The notes beneath the pieces are model-generated. The model was not told the DNA's origin. It was given only the letters and a program-made list of their open reading frames with translations, and searched no databases. The position numbers and the translations under genes were made by a program. This document shows, in pieces, positions 34,853-45,171 of a DNA stretch of 64,000 nt. The DNA comes from Maribacter zhoushanensis (GTDB lineage Bacteria; Bacteroidota; Bacteroidia; Flavobacteriales; Flavobacteriaceae), in assembly GCF_029350975.1 (NCBI RefSeq), contig NZ_JARKMR010000001.1, positions 744,001 through 808,000 of the forward strand, in the 5' to 3' direction. Positions within the stretch are counted from its first letter, which is position 1, and each line of letters opens with the position of its first letter.

Positions 34853-36007
34853 ATGAAAAAGATACAAATGGTAGACCTAGGTGGTCAATACCAAGAAATT
34901 AAAGATCAAGTAAATATCTCAATAACCCAAATATTAGAAACTTCAGCATTTATTAACGGACCTGAGGTTCATGCATTTCAGAAGGAGTTAGAAGATTACC
35001 TGCAGGTAAAACATGTAATACCATGTGCCAACGGTACTGACGCTTTACAGATTGCAATGATGGGTTTGGGTTTAAAGCCCGGTGATGAGGTGATTACGGC
35101 AGATTTCACTTTTGCAGCAACGGTAGAGGTTATTGCCTTATTACAATTAACTCCTGTTTTGGTAGATGTCTATCCTGATACTTTTAATATTAATATTGAA
35201 GCGATTGAAAAGGCAATTACACCTAAAACAAAAGCTATAGTTCCTGTTCACCTATTTGGTCAATGTGCTAATATGGATGCTATTTTGGAACTGGCTAAAA
35301 AACATAATCTGTTCGTTATTGAAGATAATGCACAGGCCATTGGAGCTAAGTATCTTTCTAAAGATGGTACCAAACAGATGGCGGGCAGTATGGGTCATGT
35401 TGGCGCTACTTCTTTTTTTCCATCTAAGAACTTAGGCTGTTATGGCGATGGGGGAGCTATCTTCACTAATGACGATGAATTGGCACACACAATTCGTGGT
35501 ATTGTAAACCATGGTATGTATGAACGTTACCACCATGATGTGGTTGGTGTTAACTCAAGATTAGATTCTATACAAGCGGCAGTATTACGTGCTAAATTGC
35601 CAAAGTTAGATGGTTATTGTGAAGCAAGAAGAAATGCAGCACGTGCCTATTCTAAAGTTTTTGAAGGGCAAGAGCATATTATTACGCCTGTAACGGTTAA
35701 TAATTGTGGAGGTATTTGTGATGTGTGCGATTGTCACGTTTTTCATCAATACACGTTGCGTATAACAAACGGTAAAAGAGATGAGTTGGCACAATTTTTA
35801 GCTAAAAATAAAGTTCCTTTTGGTATCTATTACCCAATACCTTTACATAAACAGAAAGCTTATGTAGATGATCGTTATAACGAAGCAGATTTTCCAGTGA
35901 CGAATCATTTGGTGACCGAAGTGTTGTCTTTGCCTATGCATACAGAATTAGATGAAGAACAGATAAACTATATAACACAGTTAATTATCGGGTTTATTAA
36001 TGGGTAA
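34853..36007 (+). CDS. DegT/DnrJ/EryC1/StrS family PLP-dependent aminotransferase
   Basis: A 384-residue sugar-aminotransferase-type enzyme. The PLP-binding Lys is Lys192 in FFPSKNLGCYGDGG; other landmarks are CANGTDALQIAM (about 57-68), DFTFAATVEVI, the EDNAQAIGA motif (about 160) and the C-terminal YYPIPLHKQ. Just before the HVFHQYTLRI strand it carries a cluster Cys285-x3-Cys289-x2-Cys292-x-Cys294-His295, unusual for the family. Such enzymes transfer amino groups to nucleotide-linked keto-sugars for surface polysaccharides. It lies between waaA and galE, which fits that role; the exact sugar is unknown. Confidence 0.9.
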   Translation: MKKIQMVDLGGQYQEIKDQVNISITQILETSAFINGPEVHAFQKELEDYLQVKHVIPCANGTDALQIAMMGLGLKPGDEVITADFTFAATVEVIALLQLTPVLVDVYPDTFNINIEAIEKAITPKTKAIVPVHLFGQCANMDAILELAKKHNLFVIEDNAQAIGAKYLSKDGTKQMAGSMGHVGATSFFPSKNLGCYGDGGAIFTNDDELAHTIRGIVNHGMYERYHHDVVGVNSRLDSIQAAVLRAKLPKLDGYCEARRNAARAYSKVFEGQEHIITPVTVNNCGGICDVCDCHVFHQYTLRITNGKRDELAQFLAKNKVPFGIYYPIPLHKQKAYVDDRYNEADFPVTNHLVTEVLSLPMHTELDEEQINYITQLIIGFING

Positions 36008-36051
36008 TAGGATGGTTTTTTAAATTTGATAACGCTCAAATAGCATTATAA

Positions 36052-37068
36052 ATGAAAGTATTAGTAACTGGCGGATTAGGTTTTATAGGCTCACATACAG
36101 TTGTAGAGTTGCAAAATAAAGGGTTTGAAGTTGTCATTATTGATGACTGTTCAAATTCAGATGAAAGTGTTCTTGATGGTATAGAAGCTATTACCGGAAA
36201 AAAGCCGGCTTATGAAAAGTTAGATTTAAAGGAAAAACATAAAGTTGAAGATTTTTTTCAGCGCTATCAAGATGTTACTGGTGTCATTCACTTCGCTGCT
36301 TCTAAGGCGGTTGGTGAAAGTGTTGAAAAACCTCTTTTATACTATGAGAACAACATAGGTACTTTAGTATACATTCTCAAGGAACTATGTAAAAAAAATA
36401 AAGCTAGTTTTATTTTTAGTTCTTCTTGTACGGTGTACGGGCAAGCCGATGAAATGCCAATTACGGAAGATGCACCGGTTAAGGTGGCAGAATCTCCATA
36501 TGGCAATACTAAGCAAATGGGCGAAGAAATTATAGCCGATACTTGTAAAGTAACTCCAGATTTAAATGCTATTGCACTACGTTATTTTAATCCAATGGGT
36601 GCACACCCAAGTGGGGAAATAGGGGAGTTGCCAAAAGGTGTTCCTCAGAATTTAGTGCCATTTATAACGCAAACAGGTATAGGGTTAAGAGAAGAATTAT
36701 CTGTTTTTGGTGATGATTACCCTACTCCAGATGGTACTTGTATTAGAGATTATATCTATGTGGTAGATTTAGCTAAAGCGCATGTTGTAGCTTTAGAACG
36801 TTTGCTGAATGGTAATAATGAATCTAATTATGAGGTTTTTAATGTTGGTACGGGTACAGGTAGTTCTGTGTTAGAGGCTATTCAGAGTTTTGAAAAAGTA
36901 TCTGGCAGAAAATTAAATTATAAAATAGTAGATAGAAGGGCCGGTGATATCACTACCGCCTATGCAGATACTACCAAAGCAAATAAAGTTTTAGGTTGGA
37001 AAGCTGAATATACCCTTGAGCAAGCAATGAATTATGCATGGATTTGGGAACAGAAAATACGTGACTGA
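36052..37068 (+). CDS. galE: UDP-glucose 4-epimerase
   Basis: A 338-residue short-chain dehydrogenase-type epimerase that interconverts UDP-glucose and UDP-galactose. It has an N-terminal NAD-binding GGLGFIGSH, the SSSCTVYG strand with catalytic Ser, the catalytic YxxxK at Tyr150-Lys154 (SPYGNTK), and the GalE-type RYFNPMGAHPSGEIGE and VFGDDYPTPDGTCIRDYIYV motifs, which support GalE rather than a related epimerase. It follows the aminotransferase by 44 bases and ends before a strong terminator, so the two may be an operon for surface sugar precursors. Confidence 0.95.
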   Translation: MKVLVTGGLGFIGSHTVVELQNKGFEVVIIDDCSNSDESVLDGIEAITGKKPAYEKLDLKEKHKVEDFFQRYQDVTGVIHFAASKAVGESVEKPLLYYENNIGTLVYILKELCKKNKASFIFSSSCTVYGQADEMPITEDAPVKVAESPYGNTKQMGEEIIADTCKVTPDLNAIALRYFNPMGAHPSGEIGELPKGVPQNLVPFITQTGIGLREELSVFGDDYPTPDGTCIRDYIYVVDLAKAHVVALERLLNGNNESNYEVFNVGTGTGSSVLEAIQSFEKVSGRKLNYKIVDRRAGDITTAYADTTKANKVLGWKAEYTLEQAMNYAWIWEQKIRD

Positions 37069-37089
37069 TTTTTTCAAGGTTAACAATAT

Positions 37090-37125
37090 AAATAAGGGGA
37101 AATATGGCTATATTTCCCCTTATTT
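37090..37125 (+). terminator. Intrinsic terminator after galE
   Basis: A 16-bp perfect stem (ATAAGGGGAAATAT-type arms, 37090-37105 with 37110-37125) around loop GGCT, followed by T-rich sequence. It lies 19 bases before the next ATG at 37145. Confidence 0.85.
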
Positions 37126-37144
37126 AATTTAAAGACCACCTCTT

Positions 37145-38419
37145 ATGAAAAATTCATTATTCCTTTTAATGCTATTGGTATTTTCAACTGTATCCGCACA
37201 AGACATATATCTTCAATGTGGAAAAATAGTTGATGTTGAATCTGGTAAGATATTGTCTGATAAAACAATAGTTATTTCAGAAAATAAGATAAAGGAGATT
37301 AAAAATGGTTTTGTGGTTGGTACTGATACTGATCAGGTGATAGATTTAAAATCTAAAACTATTTTACCTGGCTTTATTGATATGCATGTTCATATAGAAA
37401 GCGAGTCTAGTCCGTCAAGATATTTAGAGGCATTTACTATGAATGAAGCGGATGTTGCTTTTGAATCTACGGTATATGCCAAGAGGACATTAATGGCTGG
37501 CTTTACAACCGTACGTGATTTAGGAGGGTCAGGAGTAAATATTGCCTTAAAGAAAGCTATTAACAAAGGAACAGTTGTTGGTCCTAGAATTTTTACGGCA
37601 GGTAAGGCACTTGCTTCTACCGGTGGTCATGCAGATCCTACTAATGGAAGAAGCAATGAGTTAATGGGTGACCCGGGACCAAAAGAAGGTGTGGTAAACT
37701 CTCCTGAAGATGGTAGGAAAGCGGTGCGTCAGCGGTATAAAGATGGTGCGGACGTTATTAAAATTACAGCTACCGGGGGAGTGTTAAGTGTGGCTAAAAG
37801 TGGTCAAAACCCTCAATTTACTATTGAAGAAATAAAGGCGATTACTGATACGGCTAATGATTATGGTATGCTGACGGCTGCCCATGCCCATGGTGATGAG
37901 GGAATGCAAAGAGCAATTATAGGTGGGATAAAGACTATAGAACACGGAACATTGATGTCTGAAGAGACGATGGATTTGATGATAAAGCACAAAGCATTTA
38001 TGGTGCCTACCATTTCTGCGGGACAAGAAGCGGCTAGACTGGCAAAAATACCTAACTACCTGCCGCCAGTTGTAGCTAAAAAAGCTTTGGAAATAGGACC
38101 TAAGTTAAATGCTACATTTGCAAAAGCTTATAAAAAAGGAGTAAGTATAGCCTTTGGTACCGATTCTGGGGTGTCGCCACATGGAGATAACGCTAAAGAG
38201 TTTATCTATATGAATAAAGCGGGCATGCCAATTATAGAGGCTTTGCGTTCTGCTACAATTACAAATGCAATGCTTTTAGGTGAGAAAGAACTAGGGCAGA
38301 TTAAGGAGGGGTATATTGCAGATATTGTTGCTGTAGATGAGAATCCTTTAGATAATGTAGAAACACTAATAGATGTTGTTTTTGTTATGAAAGAAGGTAT
38401 TGTCTATAAACAACTGTAA
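37145..38419 (+). CDS. Secreted amidohydrolase (imidazolonepropionase-like / Xaa-Pro dipeptidase-like)
   Basis: A 424-residue exported metal-dependent hydrolase of the amidohydrolase superfamily. Signal peptide about 1-19 (ending VSAQ). Metal residues: His81 and His83 in GFIDMHVHIES, the probable carboxylated Lys in DVIKITATGG, the His pair AAHAHG and IEHGT, and Asp in FGTDSGVSPHG. The closest relatives are usually annotated as amidohydrolases or prolidase-like peptidases active on Xaa-Pro or organophosphate substrates; the natural substrate is not clear. It has its own position between the galE terminator and the small gene at 38466. Confidence 0.88.
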   Translation: MKNSLFLLMLLVFSTVSAQDIYLQCGKIVDVESGKILSDKTIVISENKIKEIKNGFVVGTDTDQVIDLKSKTILPGFIDMHVHIESESSPSRYLEAFTMNEADVAFESTVYAKRTLMAGFTTVRDLGGSGVNIALKKAINKGTVVGPRIFTAGKALASTGGHADPTNGRSNELMGDPGPKEGVVNSPEDGRKAVRQRYKDGADVIKITATGGVLSVAKSGQNPQFTIEEIKAITDTANDYGMLTAAHAHGDEGMQRAIIGGIKTIEHGTLMSEETMDLMIKHKAFMVPTISAGQEAARLAKIPNYLPPVVAKKALEIGPKLNATFAKAYKKGVSIAFGTDSGVSPHGDNAKEFIYMNKAGMPIIEALRSATITNAMLLGEKELGQIKEGYIADIVAVDENPLDNVETLIDVVFVMKEGIVYKQL

Positions 38420-38465
38420 CGAATTTGTTTTTGCGTCCATATAGTATATCAATAAGAATGATTTC

Positions 38466-38819
38466 ATGAAGTTGAAAGTTGATAATAGTGAGCAGTTGAT
38501 TCAGGTTGCCTTGAGCAATTCACTTTTTAATGAATTAATACGTCAGATAGAAAAGGACTTTGTGCTTGCTAATATTCCTTTACAGTTACCTGAAAGTGTA
38601 GATGGTAATGCAATGATAACTCTCATTCGTGAAAAGGTGTATTACTTAATGATGGAGCATTTTGCGGAATATTTGAACTTAATGTACATTATAGACGTAC
38701 CTGAACATGAATTTCAGCATATAGAAATAACGGATACCGTTGACGTTGCCGACCAAGTTACATTGTTAATTCTTAAAAGAGCGTATAAAAAGGTATGGTA
38801 CAGAAATCGGTACCAATAG
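38466..38819 (+). CDS. Conserved hypothetical protein (117 residues)
   Basis: A soluble, mostly helical protein starting MKLKVDNSEQLIQVALSNSLFNELIRQI, with a long amphipathic middle (FAEYLNLMYIIDVPE) and a basic C-terminus (RAYKKVWYRNRYQ). There is no signal peptide or membrane helix. I think it is conserved within Flavobacteriaceae but know no function. It follows the amidohydrolase by 46 bases and converges on the acyltransferase-like gene with a 9-base gap. Confidence 0.7.
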   Translation: MKLKVDNSEQLIQVALSNSLFNELIRQIEKDFVLANIPLQLPESVDGNAMITLIREKVYYLMMEHFAEYLNLMYIIDVPEHEFQHIEITDTVDVADQVTLLILKRAYKKVWYRNRYQ

Positions 38820-38828
38820 CATTAGATA

Positions 38829-39932
38829 CTACACTTTTACATAAATACCTTTTTTGTCCATGATGTAACCAACTAACCAGCAAGTAAACATTATCCACAG
38901 GGCAAATAATAGAGAGCCAAAGTAACTGCCGGCCGTAGCAATAAAAATATTATCAGCTATCCAATTATAGGCATTTGTGCCTTTCATTGATATCTCTGCC
39001 AAACTAATTATAAATAGTTCGGATAATAGATAAATGAATAATGTATTTCTGCCAAATACTTCAAAGAAATACGTCCATTTGCCAGGTTTTGACATATCTA
39101 GTAGATAGATTAAAATAGCTATGATGAATATATCAATACCACTGGTGAGTAATACAAAAGAACTGGACCAAAGCTTTTTGTTGAACGGAAATATTAAATC
39201 CCATGCAAATCCCGCAATTATAAGAATGCCTGCAGCCATTAAGAGTTTAGCAATGGTTTCAAAATTTTGACCATTCTTTTGAATGAATTTCCCAGTAAAG
39301 TATCCGGCGATTACATTTACAATGGCAGGCAAGGTGCTTAATAAGCCTTCAGGATCAAAAGCTACTCCTCCGTTGCCGTGATACATATGATCTGCTCCAA
39401 TCAAAAATTTGTCAAGTTTTAAAACGGCATTGCCCATTAAAGAGAGGTCTCCAAATACAACCAATATAATATGGTAGCCAATTAATGCTAAAGCACTAAA
39501 AATTAAAACGGATTTTGTTTTAAAATAATAGAGTAGGATAGAAGCGAACAAATAGCATAGGGCTATACGTTGTAATACTCCAAATATTCTGGTCTCTCCA
39601 ATAGGTTTTAAACCGCCATTTTCAAAAAAAGGAAACCAATACATGAGAAAACCTAGTAAGAATATAATAGAAAAGCGTTTTAAAACCTTTTTGAAAAACG
39701 CTCCGCTTCCCAAATCTGCGTACTTCTTCATGCTAAAACTCATGGCGTTACCAACGACAAATAGAAATGTAGGGAAAACTAGATCGGTAAGTGTAAATCC
39801 GTTCCAAACGGCATGTTTTAAAATTCCAAAACTTGTATCTCCGTTTCCGGGGGAGTTCACTATAATCATAAGCGCAACATCCATCCCTCTGAAGACATCC
39901 AATGAAAGATATCGGTTCTTTAATTTATTCAT
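38829..39932 (-). CDS. DUF5009 / heparan-alpha-glucosaminide acetyltransferase-like membrane protein
   Basis: A 367-residue polytopic membrane protein (about ten helices) of the COG4299/DUF5009 family, related to the lysosomal HGSNAT acetyltransferase. The family start is clear: YLSLDVFRGMDVALMIIVNSPG, followed by WNGFTLTDLVFPTFLFVVGNAMSFS, plus the GVLQRIALCYLFAS and GNTLFIYLLSE helices. It may move acetyl groups across the membrane onto amino sugars; the substrate in bacteria is not established. Its upstream neighbour on the same strand (39969) encodes a small outer-membrane barrel. Confidence 0.88.
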   Translation of the reverse strand: MNKLKNRYLSLDVFRGMDVALMIIVNSPGNGDTSFGILKHAVWNGFTLTDLVFPTFLFVVGNAMSFSMKKYADLGSGAFFKKVLKRFSIIFLLGFLMYWFPFFENGGLKPIGETRIFGVLQRIALCYLFASILLYYFKTKSVLIFSALALIGYHIILVVFGDLSLMGNAVLKLDKFLIGADHMYHGNGGVAFDPEGLLSTLPAIVNVIAGYFTGKFIQKNGQNFETIAKLLMAAGILIIAGFAWDLIFPFNKKLWSSSFVLLTSGIDIFIIAILIYLLDMSKPGKWTYFFEVFGRNTLFIYLLSELFIISLAEISMKGTNAYNWIADNIFIATAGSYFGSLLFALWIMFTCWLVGYIMDKKGIYVKV

Positions 39933-39968
39933 GTTGGTCGGTTTGGTCTTAAGAAAGGTAATGATTAT

Positions 39969-40484
39969 TTAAAAATAAACCCGTACAAATGGCATTAGGG
40001 CATTACCATATATGCTTTTGTTATCGTCATATAATAAATCGTAACGTATGCCAAAAGTTACATTTCTGTTGCTGTAGCCTGCGCCAACGAAAAAAGCCGG
40101 TAACCAATAATTGTCCTCTATGTCTATGGTTTGGGTAGCTATAGTTCTATTAATACGTAATTGTTCAAATTCTGCGGAAAGCTGTAGTTGTGGTATTGGG
40201 TTATATAGAGAAAGAACACTACCACCATAAGCCAATAATTTATCTTCATCAAACTTGGCATAGTTGAAGCTTAAACTTGCTCCAGATGCAAATTGCTCGT
40301 TAAACTGATAAATAGCACTAGGAGCAATTGACCCATTAAATCCATTATTTGTGAAACCCAAGCCAATACTTCCACCAAATCTTACGTTATTCCAGAAATC
40401 AGCATTGGTTTTTGAAGATTGAGCAAGTGAGAAAGTGATATTTAGTGTTACTAGCCCTATGAAAATTAATTTTTTTAAGCTCAT
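39969..40484 (-). CDS. Small outer-membrane beta-barrel protein
   Basis: A 171-residue exported protein when started at the ATG at 40484 (MSLKKLIFIGLVTLNITFSLAQ signal peptide); a longer frame from 40532 adds 16 non-signal residues and is rejected. The mature part has about eight amphipathic strands and ends in aromatic FVRVYF, typical of an outer-membrane barrel. Homologues beside sucA in Flavobacteriaceae have been labelled alpha-ketoglutarate decarboxylase, apparently by name transfer from the neighbouring E1 gene; nothing in the sequence supports an enzyme. It is divergent from sucA with 117 bases between. Confidence 0.78.
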   Translation of the reverse strand: MSLKKLIFIGLVTLNITFSLAQSSKTNADFWNNVRFGGSIGLGFTNNGFNGSIAPSAIYQFNEQFASGASLSFNYAKFDEDKLLAYGGSVLSLYNPIPQLQLSAEFEQLRINRTIATQTIDIEDNYWLPAFFVGAGYSNRNVTFGIRYDLLYDDNKSIYGNALMPFVRVYF

Positions 40485-40558
40485 ATGATGATTTTGTTTT
40501 AAAGTTTCGTTTTTTTCAATAATACATGCCATTCTATCGTTAGATATTGTAAATGTTG

Positions 40559-40566
40559 TATTTTTG
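40559..40566 (+). promoter_or_regulatory. Candidate -7 box for sucAB
   Basis: TATTTTTG at 40559-40566 matches TAnnTTTG, 35 bases before the sucA ATG. At the 19-base spacing upstream the triplet is TCG rather than TTG. Confidence 0.4.
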
Positions 40567-40601
40567 TTAGAAATTTATTCTAAAGATACAGAAAGTAATT
40601 C

Positions 40602-43397
40602 ATGGATAAATATTCCTTTTTAAATACCGTTCATACCTCTTTTTTTTCAGAGTTATACGATAAGTACTTAGTAAATCCAGATAGTGTAGAGCCAAGTTGG
40701 AGAGCCTTTTTTCAAGGATTCGATTTTGGAATGGAAAGTTCATTAGATGAGCTGGAAATCGATGAAAATCGAACTACAGTTGTAGTAAATGGCCATTCTA
40801 GTGAAATGCCAGAATCTCTTCAAAAAGAGTTTCAGGTAATTCGTTTAATTGATGGTTATAGAAGCAGAGGACATCTGTTTACTAAAACAAATCCCGTACG
40901 TGAGCGAAGACATTACGAGCCAACTTTAGAAATTGAAAACTTCGGATTAGCTTCTTCTGATCTGGATACTATTTTTAATGCAGGTGACGTAATTGGTATA
41001 GGTCCAAATTCTTTAAAAGAGATTGTTAGACATTTACAAAGTATCTATTGTGATGCTATTGGTGTAGAGTATATGTATATACGTAAGCCAGAGCGTGTTA
41101 AATGGATTCAAGATTGGATAAATGTAAATGACAATCATCCTAATTTTGAACCGGACCGTAAAAAACATATTCTTAAGAAGTTAAATCATGCTATTTCTTT
41201 CGAATCTTTTTTGCATACTAAATATGTTGGGCAAAAAAGATTTTCTCTAGAAGGAAACGAATCACTGATTCCTGCCTTAGATGTAATTGTGGAGCGCGCC
41301 GCTGAAATGGGTGTTAAACAGTTTGTTATGGGTATGGCACACCGTGGTCGATTAAACGTACTTACCAATATTTTCGGTAAATCTGCCAAAGACATCTTTA
41401 GTGAGTTTGATGGTAAAGATTACGAGCAAGAGATTTTTGACGGTGATGTTAAATATCACTTAGGTTGGACGTCTGATAGAAAATCTGATAACGGAAATAA
41501 AATTAAGATGAGCATTGCTCCAAACCCATCTCACTTAGAGACGGTTGGTGCAGTTGTTGAAGGTATTGCTAGAGCTAAGCAAGATGCAGACTATCAAGAT
41601 GATATTTCTAAGGTATTACCTATTGTAGTTCATGGTGATGCGGCAATAGCAGGTCAAGGTTTGGTTTATGAAGTTGTTCAAATGGCTGGTCTTGATGGTT
41701 ATAAGACTGGTGGTACTATACATATAGTAGTAAATAACCAAATTGGTTTTACAACAAACTATCTAGATGCTAGAACATCTACCTATTGTACTGATGTTGC
41801 TAAGGTAACATTGAGTCCGGTATTACATGTTAACGCTGATGATGCCGAAGCGGTAGTACATGCTTCTTTATTCGCTTTAGAATACAGAATGCGTTTTAAA
41901 GGAGATGTCTTTATAGATTTACTAGGTTATAGAAAATACGGGCACAATGAAGGTGATGAGCCTAGATTTACACAGCCTAAGTTATACAAAGCAATATCCA
42001 AACATAAAAATCCAAGAGATATTTATGCTGAGAAGCTTAGACAAGAAGGTGTTATTGACGGCACTTATGTAAAGCAATTAGAAAAGCAGTATAAAGATTC
42101 TCTAGAAGAAAAATTAGAAGATTCACGTAAAGAAGATAAAACCGTAATTACACCGTTCATGGCAGATGAATGGAAGGGTTTTGAAAATGTGCGTGAGTGG
42201 GAAATGATGGATGCGGTGAATACAAAATTCACTAAAACCAAATTAAATAAAATTGCCAAAGTAATTACAGCATTGCCAGAAGGTAAAAAGTTTTTACGTA
42301 AGGTAGAGAAATTAGTTAAGGACAGGTACAAAATGTACTTTGAGGCTGATAACTTAGACTGGGCAATGGGTGAGCTTTTAGCTTATGGTTCATTATTGGA
42401 AGAAGGTTATGCGGTTCGTATGTCTGGGCAAGATGTTGAGCGTGGTACTTTTTCTCACCGTCATGCGGTAATGAAAGTAGAAGAAAGTGAAGAAGAGGTA
42501 ATTTTATTAAATCACCTTTCTGAAAAGCAAGCTAAATTTCAGATATATAATTCATTGTTGTCAGAATATGGTGTGGTAGGTTTTGACTATGGTTATGCCA
42601 TGGCAAGCCCTAATACATTGACTATTTGGGAAGCACAATTTGGAGATTTCAGTAATGGAGCCCAAATTATGATTGACCAGTATATTTCTGCAGCAGAAGA
42701 TAAGTGGAAGCTTCAAAATGGTTTGGTGATGTTATTGCCACATGGTTATGAAGGTCAAGGAGCAGAGCATTCTTCGGCAAGAATGGAGCGTTACCTACAA
42801 TTATGTGCTAAGGATAATATGTATATAGCAGATGTGACTACACCAGCGCAGATGTTCCATATTCTTCGTAGACAAATGAAGTCTAATTTTAGAAAACCTT
42901 TGATCATATTTACTCCTAAGAGTTTATTGAGGCACCCTAAGGCGGTATCTAAAATTGCAGACTTGACCAATGGAGGATTCCAAGAGGTAATGGATGACGA
43001 AGCTGCAGATGCTAAAAAGGTAAAAAGTTTGGTATTCTGTACTGGTAAATTCTATTATGATTTACTAGCAGCTAAAGAAGAGGGTAAAAGAGATGATGTA
43101 GCTTTGGTAAGGGTAGAGCAGTTGTTCCCAATACCTGAAAAACAAATGACAGCGGCTATTGCAAAATATAAAAATGCAGATGACGTTGTATGGGCTCAAG
43201 AAGAACCTAGAAATATGGGGGCATGGAGCCACTTGTTAACGCATTTTGACGAAGCTAGAAATTTTAGAGTAGCATCTAGACGTTTTTATGCAGCGCCAGC
43301 GGCAGGTAGTTCTGTACGTTCAAAAGCACGTCACCAACAAGTTATAGATTACGTCTTTGACAAGACAAAGGACAATATGTCCAAACCTAAAAAATAA
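40602..43397 (+). CDS. sucA: 2-oxoglutarate dehydrogenase E1 component
   Basis: A 931-residue thiamin-diphosphate enzyme that decarboxylates 2-oxoglutarate and passes the succinyl group to E2 in the TCA cycle. It has the N-terminal E2-binding helix ([24 protein letters not shown]), the [11 protein letters not shown] active-site region (about residue 243), the ThDP/Mg segment [17 protein letters not shown], and the C-terminal transketolase domain ([24 protein letters not shown]). It is full length for the family. The gene for E2 starts 25 bases downstream, so they form a sucAB operon; E3 is not in the window. Confidence 0.97.
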   Translation: MDKYSFLNTVHTSFFSELYDKYLVNPDSVEPSWRAFFQGFDFGMESSLDELEIDENRTTVVVNGHSSEMPESLQKEFQVIRLIDGYRSRGHLFTKTNPVRERRHYEPTLEIENFGLASSDLDTIFNAGDVIGIGPNSLKEIVRHLQSIYCDAIGVEYMYIRKPERVKWIQDWINVNDNHPNFEPDRKKHILKKLNHAISFESFLHTKYVGQKRFSLEGNESLIPALDVIVERAAEMGVKQFVMGMAHRGRLNVLTNIFGKSAKDIFSEFDGKDYEQEIFDGDVKYHLGWTSDRKSDNGNKIKMSIAPNPSHLETVGAVVEGIARAKQDADYQDDISKVLPIVVHGDAAIAGQGLVYEVVQMAGLDGYKTGGTIHIVVNNQIGFTTNYLDARTSTYCTDVAKVTLSPVLHVNADDAEAVVHASLFALEYRMRFKGDVFIDLLGYRKYGHNEGDEPRFTQPKLYKAISKHKNPRDIYAEKLRQEGVIDGTYVKQLEKQYKDSLEEKLEDSRKEDKTVITPFMADEWKGFENVREWEMMDAVNTKFTKTKLNKIAKVITALPEGKKFLRKVEKLVKDRYKMYFEADNLDWAMGELLAYGSLLEEGYAVRMSGQDVERGTFSHRHAVMKVEESEEEVILLNHLSEKQAKFQIYNSLLSEYGVVGFDYGYAMASPNTLTIWEAQFGDFSNGAQIMIDQYISAAEDKWKLQNGLVMLLPHGYEGQGAEHSSARMERYLQLCAKDNMYIADVTTPAQMFHILRRQMKSNFRKPLIIFTPKSLLRHPKAVSKIADLTNGGFQEVMDDEAADAKKVKSLVFCTGKFYYDLLAAKEEGKRDDVALVRVEQLFPIPEKQMTAAIAKYKNADDVVWAQEEPRNMGAWSHLLTHFDEARNFRVASRRFYAAPAAGSSVRSKARHQQVIDYVFDKTKDNMSKPKK

Positions 43398-43422
43398 TAT
43401 AACATATCAAATTATAGAAAGA

Positions 43423-44643
43423 ATGATTCTAGAAATGAAAGTCCCTTCGCCGGGAGAGTCTATCACAGAGGTAGAAATAGCGGAATGGTTAGTTGAAGAT
43501 GGGGATTATGTAGAAAAAGATCAAGCAATTGCAGAAGTAGATTCAGATAAAGCTACTTTAGAATTGCCTGCAGAAGTAAGTGGTACAATTACATTGAAAG
43601 CAGAAGAAGGTGATGCTGTTGCCGTTGGTGCTGTGGTTTGTTTAATTGATACAAGTGCTGCTAAACCAGAAGGTGATGCAGATGCATCAAGTGCTCCTAA
43701 AGAGGAGAAAAAAGAAGCGCCTAAAACTGAAAAAGCTCCTCAGCCAGCTAAAGCTAAAGAGACCTACGCTTCAGGTGTTCCTTCGCCAGCTGCTAAGAAA
43801 ATACTAGATGAAAAAGGAGTAGATAGTAAATCTGTTTCTGGTTCTGGCCGTGATGGTAGAATTACCAAAGAAGATGCTGTTAGTGCAGTGCCTTCTATGG
43901 GGTCGCCAACAGGTGGAAATCGTGGTGAGTCTCGTTCCAAACTATCTATGTTACGTAGAAAAGTTGCTGAAAGATTGGTTTCTGCTAAGAATGAAACAGC
44001 AATGTTGACCACTTTCAATGAAGTGGATATGAGTGCTATTTTTGAGCTTAGAAATAAGTATAAAGTAGACTTTAAAAATAAGCATGGTGTAGGACTTGGC
44101 TTTATGTCTTTTTTCACTAAAGCCGTAGTTAGGGCTCTAGAAATGTATCCTGCTGTTAATTCTATGATTGACGGTAAAGAGATGGTTTCTTATGATTTCT
44201 GTGATATTAGTATTGCGGTTTCTGGACCAAAAGGATTAATGGTGCCTGTTATACGTAACGCTGAGAACTTAACGTTTAGAGGTGTTGAAGCTGAAGTTAA
44301 AAGATTGGCAATAAGAGCACGTGAGGGTGAAATTACTGTAGATGAAATGACGGGTGGTACATTTACTATTACTAATGGTGGTGTATTTGGTTCTATGTTG
44401 TCTACGCCAATAATTAACCCACCACAAAGTGCAATTTTAGGTATGCATAATATTGTTGAAAGACCAATAGCTAGAGATGGTGCTATTGCAATTGCACCTA
44501 TTATGTATGTTGCGGTTTCTTATGACCACAGAATTATTGATGGTAAAGAGTCTGTAGGTTTCTTAGTTGCAATCAAAGAAGCTTTGGAAAATCCAGAAGA
44601 GTTATTGATGGATAATAATGTAAAGAAAGCTTTAGAAATGTAA
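43423..44643 (+). CDS. sucB: Dihydrolipoyllysine succinyltransferase, E2 of 2-oxoglutarate dehydrogenase
   Basis: A 406-residue E2 (odhB type). The ATG at 43423 gives [16 protein letters not shown], the usual start; a TTG at 43357 lies inside sucA and is rejected. Domains: lipoyl domain with lipoylated Lys43 in DSDKATLEL, an Ala/Pro/Lys-rich linker (about 85-120), the E3/E1-binding domain ([15 protein letters not shown]...[11 protein letters not shown], about 122-160), and the catalytic domain ending in the YDHRIIDG motif with active His and Asp. It takes succinyl from SucA and transfers it to CoA. Confidence 0.96.
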   Translation: MILEMKVPSPGESITEVEIAEWLVEDGDYVEKDQAIAEVDSDKATLELPAEVSGTITLKAEEGDAVAVGAVVCLIDTSAAKPEGDADASSAPKEEKKEAPKTEKAPQPAKAKETYASGVPSPAAKKILDEKGVDSKSVSGSGRDGRITKEDAVSAVPSMGSPTGGNRGESRSKLSMLRRKVAERLVSAKNETAMLTTFNEVDMSAIFELRNKYKVDFKNKHGVGLGFMSFFTKAVVRALEMYPAVNSMIDGKEMVSYDFCDISIAVSGPKGLMVPVIRNAENLTFRGVEAEVKRLAIRAREGEITVDEMTGGTFTITNGGVFGSMLSTPIINPPQSAILGMHNIVERPIARDGAIAIAPIMYVAVSYDHRIIDGKESVGFLVAIKEALENPEELLMDNNVKKALEM

Positions 44644-44665
44644 ATATTTTAAAGCTCTTAATATA

Positions 44666-44695
44666 AAAAAGCGTTGAGGTAAACTCAGCGCTTTT
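44666..44695. terminator. Bidirectional intrinsic terminator
   Basis: A 13-bp stem (AAAAAGCGTTGAG with CTCAGCGCTTTTT, one G-U pair) with a GTAAA-type loop and flanking A/T runs. It ends sucAB (+) and overlaps the 3' end of the convergent retropepsin-like gene (-). Confidence 0.85.
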
Positions 44696-45134
44696 TCTTT
44701 TTTAAATAAATACACTTTTTGTTGTAATCGATAATTGCTTTCGATTTTTTTAAAATATCCGCACCAATAATCCCGTCAACCGGTGCTGCATTGTGCGCAG
44801 TTAGTGCTTCGTTAACGTGCTTTAAATCGAAAAGAACAATCTCTAGTTTTTTGTACCTCCATGAATTTATATCAATAGTATTCTTTTTAGAGACTAAGGT
44901 TTCCATATTGGTGGCGCCTGCACCTGCGGCTTTAATGATAGATTCTTCAGAGATTAATTTAAAGTGATCAATACGGTCCATTCCAATGCAGGTATTAGAT
45001 GCTCCGGTATCTAAAATAAAGCGTCCTTCTACTTCGTTTATTTCTGCATTAATTTCAAAATGGTCAGTAGCTGTAAGTACTAACGGAATGCGTACATAGT
45101 TTTTATCCTTCAAAAATTTTTTGAGGGTAGTCAT
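44685..45134 (-). CDS. Retropepsin-like aspartic protease (clan AA)
   Basis: A 149-residue single-domain aspartyl protease. The active-site motif FILDTGASNTCIG is at about residues 39-51 and the typical C-terminal hydrophobic-hydrophobic-Gly element is DGIIGADILKK (about 121-131). Like retroviral enzymes it would act as a homodimer, each subunit giving one Asp. There is no signal peptide, so it is probably cytoplasmic; substrate unknown. The 37-bp gap to tatD is divergent. The C-terminus ends LKKKKR within the shared terminator. Confidence 0.87.
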   Translation of the reverse strand: MTTLKKFLKDKNYVRIPLVLTATDHFEINAEINEVEGRFILDTGASNTCIGMDRIDHFKLISEESIIKAAGAGATNMETLVSKKNTIDINSWRYKKLEIVLFDLKHVNEALTAHNAAPVDGIIGADILKKSKAIIDYNKKCIYLKKKKR

Positions 45135-45171
45135 AATTCATTTTTTTCAAAGATAAGTCTATTTTTGCGGC

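Noticed and set aside
39969-40532. Alpha-ketoglutarate decarboxylase name often attached to the gene beside sucA
   Set aside because: The product is a small signal-peptide beta-barrel with no ThDP or other enzyme motif; the label looks like transfer from the neighbour.
45160-45167. TATTTTTG just 4 bases before the tatD ATG, suggesting leaderless mRNA
   Set aside because: The octamer is frequent by chance in AT-rich DNA and no -33 TTG is present; not enough to claim a promoter.
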